Source: a virus. Taken from it: 25,672 nt of DNA. The number at the start of each line of letters is the position of its first letter. Positions within the stretch are counted from its first letter, which is position 1. The DNA is taken from positions 1-25,672 of the IMG/VR virus record IMGVR_UViG_3300022874_000041; one strand, written 5' to 3'. Shown here piece after piece: positions 1 to 4,773 of this stretch. The position numbers and the translations under genes were made by a program. Under the pieces are notes generated by a model. That model made no database searches. It was given only the letters and a program-made list of their open reading frames with translations, and was not told the origin of the DNA.

Positions 1-56
1 TTGATGTATTTCCACGAACCATCTCCCATCTGAACTTCGTAGGCTTCAGGCAAACA
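1..56 (-). other. Start of an intein in nrdJ (N-terminal splicing segment, partial)
   Basis: Residue 253 of the reductase is Cys (codon 56-54), directly after GGVRR. From there the translation CLPEAYEVQMGDGSWKYI has the form of intein block A: catalytic Cys1 followed by Leu, then an x-V-x-x-x-D-G-x-W-K-x-I run as in Hint domains. GGVRR|S is a known intein insertion point in class II reductases. Only 18 full residues are visible, so the intein's length, any endonuclease domain and its C-terminal junction lie outside the window. Confidence 0.8.
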
Positions 57-812
57 ACGCCTAACTCCGCCGCTGAGCACAGCATCAGAACAATGCATCA
101 AAATATCGTATGCAATAATAGGAGTCATCTTAATGCTTGCTACTGTAATATAAGATTCTAATAGACGTTCTATTCTTTCTAAAGACTGCTGAAGTCCTTC
201 ATGTCCTGGTGCTTTAAATCCTCCAGCTATCAGAGATCCTCTTTGTCTTATTAGACTATAATCAAAGTGAACAACGCTATTTTTATATTCTGGGAATGTA
301 CGGTCAGCATCAAAATATGAAGACATTAATACTCCAACTGCATCTGACCAACCTTCAATAGAATCTTGAATTACATATGTCTTAGTACCGTTTGTTCTTT
401 TAGATACTGTAGGCAGTTTAGCAACATACGGTTTTAGGAATGACATTCCAACTCCACAGCCACAAAGTAACATATACATAGCTTCCTGGAATACTGCCGT
501 TCTATCACAATATGATACAGTACAATTGTACATCTTGGCGTTATGCTTCATAATAGGTGCTCCGCTAAACTGCAAAGATCTTTGAGACGCTAATACTAAT
601 TTCTCTTGATATGCACTAACTGCACTATCAAACATCTTAACAAATTCTTTGTTCTTAAAAGCTTCTTTAAACTTTGGATTTGTACGGTGCATATCCATTA
701 CACTATCAACCCTCTCATCCCAGGTCTGTTTTCGCTCTAACTTCTCGTTGTACTTCGAGTAGTCATTGTAAAATTTAATGTCAGATAAAATTCGCGTTCC
801 ATTCATTTTCAT
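1..812 (-). CDS. nrdJ: Adenosylcobalamin-dependent (class II) ribonucleoside-triphosphate reductase, N-terminal part, interrupted by an intein; partial
   Basis: Makes deoxyribonucleotides for phage DNA synthesis using a B12 radical. Translating from the ATG at 812 gives 270 residues before the window edge. Features typical of monomeric class II reductases are RSLQFSG (about 78-84), an NCT substrate-site cysteine (96-98), the glycine/cysteine-rich stretch LLCGCGVGMSF (115-125) and SGGVRR (247-252). Straight after GGVRR the protein reads CLPEAYEVQMGDGSWKYI, which is an intein start rather than the expected Ser-Ala of the reductase. MKMNG gives two possible ATGs (812 and 806). No clear Shine-Dalgarno lies upstream, only an A-rich leader. 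It is the last gene in the window and follows the DNA polymerase fragment. I cannot see whether the intein is contiguous or split, or where the rest of the reductase lies. Confidence 0.85.
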   Translation of the reverse strand, partial: MKMNGTRILSDIKFYNDYSKYNEKLERKQTWDERVDSVMDMHRTNPKFKEAFKNKEFVKMFDSAVSAYQEKLVLASQRSLQFSGAPIMKHNAKMYNCTVSYCDRTAVFQEAMYMLLCGCGVGMSFLKPYVAKLPTVSKRTNGTKTYVIQDSIEGWSDAVGVLMSSYFDADRTFPEYKNSVVHFDYSLIRQRGSLIAGGFKAPGHEGLQQSLERIERLLESYITVASIKMTPIIAYDILMHCSDAVLSGGVRRCLPEAYEVQMGDGSWKYI

Positions 813-846
813 TTATATTATTTTCTTTTTGGTAAAGTTAAAATAA

Positions 847-895
847 CCACTTAAATGTATGCTTTGAATTTCTTCATATAGCTACATTTAAGTGG
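847..895 (-). terminator. Perfect 13-bp inverted repeat between polymerase fragment and nrdJ
   Basis: CCACTTAAATGTA at 847-859 pairs perfectly with TACATTTAAGTGG at 883-895 around a 23-nt loop. Read on the minus strand, the stem is followed by TTATTTTAACTTT, so it could be a weak intrinsic terminator or an mRNA-stabilising or attenuating hairpin in the nrdJ leader. The stem is AT-rich and the U tract is interrupted, so termination is only a suggestion. Confidence 0.45.
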
Positions 896-906
896 CAAGA
901 TTGTGC

Positions 907-937
907 TAGATAATGTCTCCGTGAGTTAAATTATCTA
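907..937 (-). other. 8-bp inverted repeat in the nrdJ leader
   Basis: TAGATAAT (907-914) and ATTATCTA (930-937) form a perfect 8-bp stem with a 15-nt loop, only 11 nt from the 13-bp hairpin at 847-895. The two stems together fill most of the 165-nt gap between the polymerase stop and nrdJ. I see no small gene here. Role unknown. Confidence 0.4.
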
Positions 938-942
938 TAGTA

Positions 943-950
943 TATTTATA
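943..950 (-). promoter_or_regulatory. Exact match to the T4 late-promoter octamer TATAAATA
   Basis: The minus strand reads TATAAATA, the T4 late promoter core, in the non-coding gap after the polymerase stop and 131 nt before the nrdJ start. The same octamer occurs by chance inside genes of this AT-rich DNA, so only its intergenic position supports it. nrdJ is usually an early or middle gene, which argues against a late promoter. Confidence 0.25.
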
Positions 951-977
951 CCGCTTAAGTTTGTAGTAAATGTCTTA

Positions 978-2393
978 CTAGGACTTAGATATGGCTTTCT
1001 CCATCTCGTACGCTTGGGTCTGAAGCTCAAACGATTTCTTCTTATAAGTCTTTCTCTGGCCATACAAATCAGTTAGAATTTCTTTCAAAATAGAAGTGTC
1101 CGTGCTATAGACAGCACCGTTAATTGCTACAATTCTATCTGGTCCAAGTTCAGTATCTTTTTCTTCAGGTGCCACTTTAGCAATAAAACTTTCAGGTGAT
1201 ACATTCATCTGTCTCATTATCGAAGGATATAGCGATGCAAAGTCGAAGCAAGCAACAGCAGAGTGAAGTCCTGGAATAGGGTGTTTTACAAATGCGCCTG
1301 CATACTTCCCAGTCTTAATTGATACTTTAGCTGGATCCTTTGCCATAACTAAATCCTTACCCAATAATGCTCGGCAGATTAAAGATTCTGTTACCGCAAC
1401 CGGAGAACCTGCTTTGAATACTGTTACTTGGCTTAAGTGAGATATTGTTAATGCAATCTCCATCGTTTTAATTCTTTCATGAATTAACTGAACAAGAATA
1501 GTATCTACTCCATTATAGAAGATGTACTTAGGATATTCCTTTTCATACATGTCCTGAATAGTGCCATCGTACTTAACTTTCCTAATTCCTAAAACTGCTT
1601 CGCCAACAGTGTCAAGTTTAAAGTCTTCCTTGATGTCAACTGAGTGATCCCATTTTTTATAGATGTCCATGTAATCCATAATTCCTACATGAAGTGGAAA
1701 TTCATCGTTAGTCTGTCCTAGTTCCTTGATAGGTGAAGCAATTCTTGGATCGATGTTGATCTTCCGTGCTCGGTTTCGAATATATGCCCAGTCAAATTTA
1801 ATGAAGTTCCAACCTGTCATCATTGGGAAGTTCTTTACGAACTTATCCAAAAATGTATATAACATATCATATTCAGAATCGAAACACTTAAATTCAAATT
1901 GGTATGTGACATCAAGATCTTTAAAGTGATTGTTGATACGATTTTCAATTTTAGCAATCTCCCCTTTAGGAAGTTGTTTAGTTGCTAATATTATGCACTG
2001 TCGGTTGGGTGTTACTACACAGATAGCGGTGATTGGAGTGGCTGCCTTGGACGGCTCAGTAAAATCATTATTCTCATTTACTTCAACTTCAATATCTACA
2101 AAGTATGTTCGTGGAAAATGATAACCAAAAATCAATTCACGATCAGAGAACCCAATATCTGATATGTATTGGATCATCCTGTGCTTATTGAGTCTCATGG
2201 CTTTCACTTTCTTAACTGGGCGACCATCCCAATTTTTCATCTTAGTGTCAGCTTTCTTATCACCTTCCCTGCATACTTCCCAATTATACATTTCTTCAGG
2301 TAGAACATCATAAGTCTTAAACCTTGTCTTACCTTCTAAATTGTAATATGAAATCCAAATCTGCTTGTCGTGTTGGGAAATATCTAATAGCAT
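978..2393 (-). CDS. 43: Family B DNA polymerase (T4 gp43-like), N-terminal exonuclease plus palm motif A part of a split enzyme
   Basis: Replicative polymerase fragment of 471 residues; T4 gp43 is about 900. Visible motifs: Exo I YFVDIEVE (D100, E102), Exo II GWNFIKFD (N196, D201), Exo III YNGVDT (Y293, D297) and polymerase motif A DFASLYPSI with catalytic D384. The protein ends about 87 residues after motif A in a Lys-rich helix (YGQRKTYKKKSFEL), i.e. along the first fingers helix. Motif B (KxxxNSxYG) and motif C (DTDS) are absent. The stop is TAG followed at once by TAA, and no reading frame of the next 165 nt carries motif B. The exonuclease should be active, but synthesis needs a C-terminal partner encoded elsewhere. 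No intein sequence is seen at the C-terminus. The A-rich leader AAAATAAAGA precedes the ATG. Confidence 0.9.
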   Translation of the reverse strand: MLLDISQHDKQIWISYYNLEGKTRFKTYDVLPEEMYNWEVCREGDKKADTKMKNWDGRPVKKVKAMRLNKHRMIQYISDIGFSDRELIFGYHFPRTYFVDIEVEVNENNDFTEPSKAATPITAICVVTPNRQCIILATKQLPKGEIAKIENRINNHFKDLDVTYQFEFKCFDSEYDMLYTFLDKFVKNFPMMTGWNFIKFDWAYIRNRARKINIDPRIASPIKELGQTNDEFPLHVGIMDYMDIYKKWDHSVDIKEDFKLDTVGEAVLGIRKVKYDGTIQDMYEKEYPKYIFYNGVDTILVQLIHERIKTMEIALTISHLSQVTVFKAGSPVAVTESLICRALLGKDLVMAKDPAKVSIKTGKYAGAFVKHPIPGLHSAVACFDFASLYPSIMRQMNVSPESFIAKVAPEEKDTELGPDRIVAINGAVYSTDTSILKEILTDLYGQRKTYKKKSFELQTQAYEMEKAISKS

Positions 2394-2442
2394 TCTTTAT
2401 TTTTATGAGGGTTATTAATTATATCTAAAAAACTATGATAAC

Positions 2443-2934
2443 TTAATATCCGGTGCGGGCTCTGTTCCAATTTTCTTCATTCTTACTTAGGTAATAATTG
2501 TAAATCTCCTGAGATGTAATGCCTAAAGCTAACCCATTATTAAACATGAAGTGCATTGCATCTATAAACTCCATCTTAAGTTCTTTCATATCATTATCAG
2601 ATAAGTCAGAAAGTTTCTTTTCTCTAATTTCAGCATTAGCACTCTTCCAAGGCTTCCATGCTGCATTACCAGCACCATCATCAATTCCACCAACCGCATC
2701 TACCATCTCGTGAAGCTCATCTACTAGCGCGTGGTTATTCATCATCATAAAATCTATCACTTCACCGATGTTGAACTCGCCAAATGATTTCTTTCCTTGT
2801 TTTTGTGCATACATATCCTGAGTTTTACCTTGGAGTTCGTATAAGTCACCTAAAGAAGATTTTTCATCATATCCATTTTCAGTATAATAATCTCTAACTT
2901 CTAGATCTGCACACTTATTGTCTGTATTTGCCAT
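2443..2934 (-). CDS. Dimeric all-alpha dUTPase
   Basis: Hydrolyses dUTP to dUMP and pyrophosphate, keeping uracil out of phage DNA and feeding dTMP synthesis. The 163-residue protein shows the dimeric dUTPase/MazG-type metal motifs: ELHEMVDAVGG (E-x-x-E helix), the WKPWK loop, EFIDAMHFMFNNGLALG (E-x-x-D-x-x-H-F helix) and the C-terminal YYLSKNEENWNRARTGY, matching the family's Y-x-x-K-N-x-x-N-x-x-R-x-x-G-Y tail. It lies just upstream of the polymerase fragment, so nucleotide metabolism and replication genes are adjacent. No Shine-Dalgarno is evident (TCTAAACGACAAT before ATG). A related NTP pyrophosphohydrolase specificity is possible, but the WKxWK and C-terminal motifs favour dUTP. Confidence 0.82.
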   Translation of the reverse strand: MANTDNKCADLEVRDYYTENGYDEKSSLGDLYELQGKTQDMYAQKQGKKSFGEFNIGEVIDFMMMNNHALVDELHEMVDAVGGIDDGAGNAAWKPWKSANAEIREKKLSDLSDNDMKELKMEFIDAMHFMFNNGLALGITSQEIYNYYLSKNEENWNRARTGY

Positions 2935-3058
2935 ATTGTCGTTTAGAGATTATATGAACATGAACAGATTTGTTTTCATTTTCTTCATATTTATCCACAC
3001 TATTCATCAGATGCTAGTAATACTATAGTGAAATCGTGTGTAGTCGAAAACAAATGAC

Positions 3059-4015
3059 TTATTGCTTAACCATCATTATACCAGCTACATTTAATGGATT
3101 TACAGCTGCACCTGTAGTCTGGTAAATATCACCAGTAGCTAAACCCGCAGTGCCTGCTACAGCATCATTATCGTATGCAGGGATGATGCTTGGTATGCTT
3201 GGAGTTTCCCAAGTTAGGTTTCCGTTTCCATCGGTCTCAATAATTTGACCGGCAGTTCCGTCACCATCAGGTAAAGTGTAAAAACCTAGAGCTGAACCTA
3301 TTCTTATACCAGAATCAACAACTGTAATGGATCTCTCTTCTCCACCATTCTCGTCTTTAAGAAACAAACCAGCTGAAGCGTTCTCTAAAATAAGTTCTGC
3401 TTTGTAGTCAGCGTTGCCAAACTCCACACTGGACGCAAACTCATCAAGAATAATGCTTGCTGATTCGTTTTCTCTGTCTAAGTTAAAATAGATTGAATCA
3501 GTGTTTGAACCTAAGGCTGCTGTATTTCCAGTTACATCGTCTTCGGTAAGAGAAAAGAGCCCTACTCCAGCTCCTACCTCACTACCGTCTCCAACAATTA
3601 AACCTGAAAACAAATCACCCTTCAAGTAAGTAAGACCTGAACCTATAATTGGAGTTCCAATAAGGTTTTCCCAATTTCCAGCTCCAACGTCCATTTCATC
3701 GCCTGCTTTCATAACAGAAGTAACGTAGAACTTATCTTCGGCTCTATAAAAGAACTCATCAGATGCAAACTCTCCGTTATCGTTGTATTGAACTTCGTTT
3801 GTACTCCCGGCTGGGGTTCCTCCTCCACTTCCCCCGGGTGATGATATCGTAATCTGTCTACCAGATGGTGTATCTATGCCTGTGATGAAAATGTTTGATC
3901 CAGCTATAAGTGCTGGATTATAAGCAGAGTCTATAAGGTTAGTCATAGAGTCCTGACTTATAAGATCGCCAGTTTGAAAAAGATCTTTAAGTTGATATTT
4001 AGGTGTGATTGCCAC
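3059..4015 (-). CDS. Tail-fibre-like or other virion adhesin protein
   Basis: A 318-residue protein rich in Gly, Ser, Thr and Asn with no enzymatic motif. It has a glycine-rich hinge (SSPGGSGGGTPAGS, about 73-86) followed by NEVQYNDNGEFASDEFFY, a sentence type common at the start of shaft or repeat regions in phage fibre proteins. Beta-rich segments follow, with a C-terminal part built of short Gly/Asp loops (DGDGTAGQIIETDGNGNLTW). The start is a GTG directly after the stop of the upstream gene (TAA GTG), which suggests translational coupling. It could be a fibre, whisker or head-decoration protein. There is no recognisable chaperone or peptidase domain. The 124 nt after it (2935-3058) hold no gene I can support. 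Confidence 0.55.
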   Translation of the reverse strand: MAITPKYQLKDLFQTGDLISQDSMTNLIDSAYNPALIAGSNIFITGIDTPSGRQITISSPGGSGGGTPAGSTNEVQYNDNGEFASDEFFYRAEDKFYVTSVMKAGDEMDVGAGNWENLIGTPIIGSGLTYLKGDLFSGLIVGDGSEVGAGVGLFSLTEDDVTGNTAALGSNTDSIYFNLDRENESASIILDEFASSVEFGNADYKAELILENASAGLFLKDENGGEERSITVVDSGIRIGSALGFYTLPDGDGTAGQIIETDGNGNLTWETPSIPSIIPAYDNDAVAGTAGLATGDIYQTTGAAVNPLNVAGIMMVKQ

Positions 4016-4420
4016 TTATGATTGTTTATTTCCTAGAGTAAAACTTTCATATGTTTTAACATATTTGAGTTTCTTCTTTTTCTTCTTCTTTTTGCTAAGT
4101 GCAAAAGGAATATCCCCGCTTCCGGGAGTTTGGTCGCCAAATGAATTAATTGAACTAGGATCTCCTGGGAAAGAAACATTCCCCATTCCTGGAACATTTA
4201 TATTAGGATTTAAATGTGCTTCCATTTCTTCTACATGATCAGGAAGATCATCATGTTTAGTTTCAGCAAAATCCTTAAGATCTTCTAATGACATACCGTC
4301 AACAAGTTCTTTTACTTTATCTCTGTATGAAGAGTCAATATCACTAAATTTAGAATCGCCTTTCTTTACAGAGTAAGCCATTCCCATTAGTCTTTGTTGT
4401 GCTTTTGAAGTTGCTGGCAT
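4016..4420 (-). CDS. DUF3008-type small protein with poly-lysine tract and C-terminal KTYESF sequence
   Basis: A 134-residue protein starting MPATSKAQQRLMGMAYSVKKG, the typical opening of the DUF3008 family of small phage and bacterial proteins of unknown function. A middle acidic helical part (SLEDLKDFAETKHDDL) is followed by a Pro/Gly/Asn linker, a run of eight lysines, and the ending LKYVKTYESFTLGNKQS. That ending resembles the capsid-targeting N-termini of neighbouring proteins (MKTY-x-x-F), but sits at the C-terminus. Its ATG directly abuts the stop of the upstream gene (TAAATG) and its own stop abuts the GTG of the next gene, so three genes form a tightly coupled unit. Function unknown; it may be a DNA-binding internal head protein, given the lysine run. 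Confidence 0.65.
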   Translation of the reverse strand: MPATSKAQQRLMGMAYSVKKGDSKFSDIDSSYRDKVKELVDGMSLEDLKDFAETKHDDLPDHVEEMEAHLNPNINVPGMGNVSFPGDPSSINSFGDQTPGSGDIPFALSKKKKKKKKLKYVKTYESFTLGNKQS

Positions 4421-4744
4421 TTAGTCTTCATTTAAATTTCTTGTACGAGTTCTAATACGGTTCCCGTGCTTAGACAATGTAAAGTTCTTCACTCCTTCTT
4501 TGTCTTCAGTCATCTTAAAAAGATTACCGTTCTTTTTGAACCATCGTGTACCAGCATTAGCAGTCTTTAGAATATTCTGAACTTCTTCTTCAGATAATAT
4601 TCCGTCTGCCATTGCATCTAAGACAGCGTTTCTTACACGAGCTGAAGTAGATGCATTTTTGGCTGGATGGTTTTCTGTATACTTTCGCTTAATGACAACA
4701 TTCTTTTCTAAAAGAAACTCATCTAATGATTTTATATGTTCCAT
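4421..4744 (-). CDS. Small basic protein with capsid-targeting-like N-terminus
   Basis: A 107-residue protein I do not recognise. The first 13 residues, MEHIKSLDEFLLE, match the recurring N-terminal signature of this window (aromatic/hydrophobic-x-x-F-L-x-E) and end in L-L-E, the prohead-protease-type P3-P1, although the next residue is Lys rather than Ala/Gly/Ser. The remainder is basic and helical (KRKYTENHPAKNASTSARVRNAVLDAMADG), then an EEEVQNILKTANAGTRWFKKNGNLFKM segment, ending in RIRTRTRNLNED. A packaged, DNA-contacting internal head protein would fit. The gene lies between the DUF3008 protein and the long ligase fusion. Confidence 0.6.
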   Translation of the reverse strand: MEHIKSLDEFLLEKNVVIKRKYTENHPAKNASTSARVRNAVLDAMADGILSEEEVQNILKTANAGTRWFKKNGNLFKMTEDKEGVKNFTLSKHGNRIRTRTRNLNED

Positions 4745-4773
4745 ATTTTACTATTTTTTTGTTAAACTTCCAG

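Noticed and set aside
978-1010. Polymerase truncation read as a simple frameshift error
   Set aside because: No frame of the next 165 nt contains motif B or C and nrdJ begins right after, so a one-base error cannot restore the enzyme within this window.
2935-3058. Tiny frame MKKMKTNLFMFI in the gap before the dUTPase gene
   Set aside because: Only 12 residues, no ribosome-binding site or overlap with neighbours to support translation.
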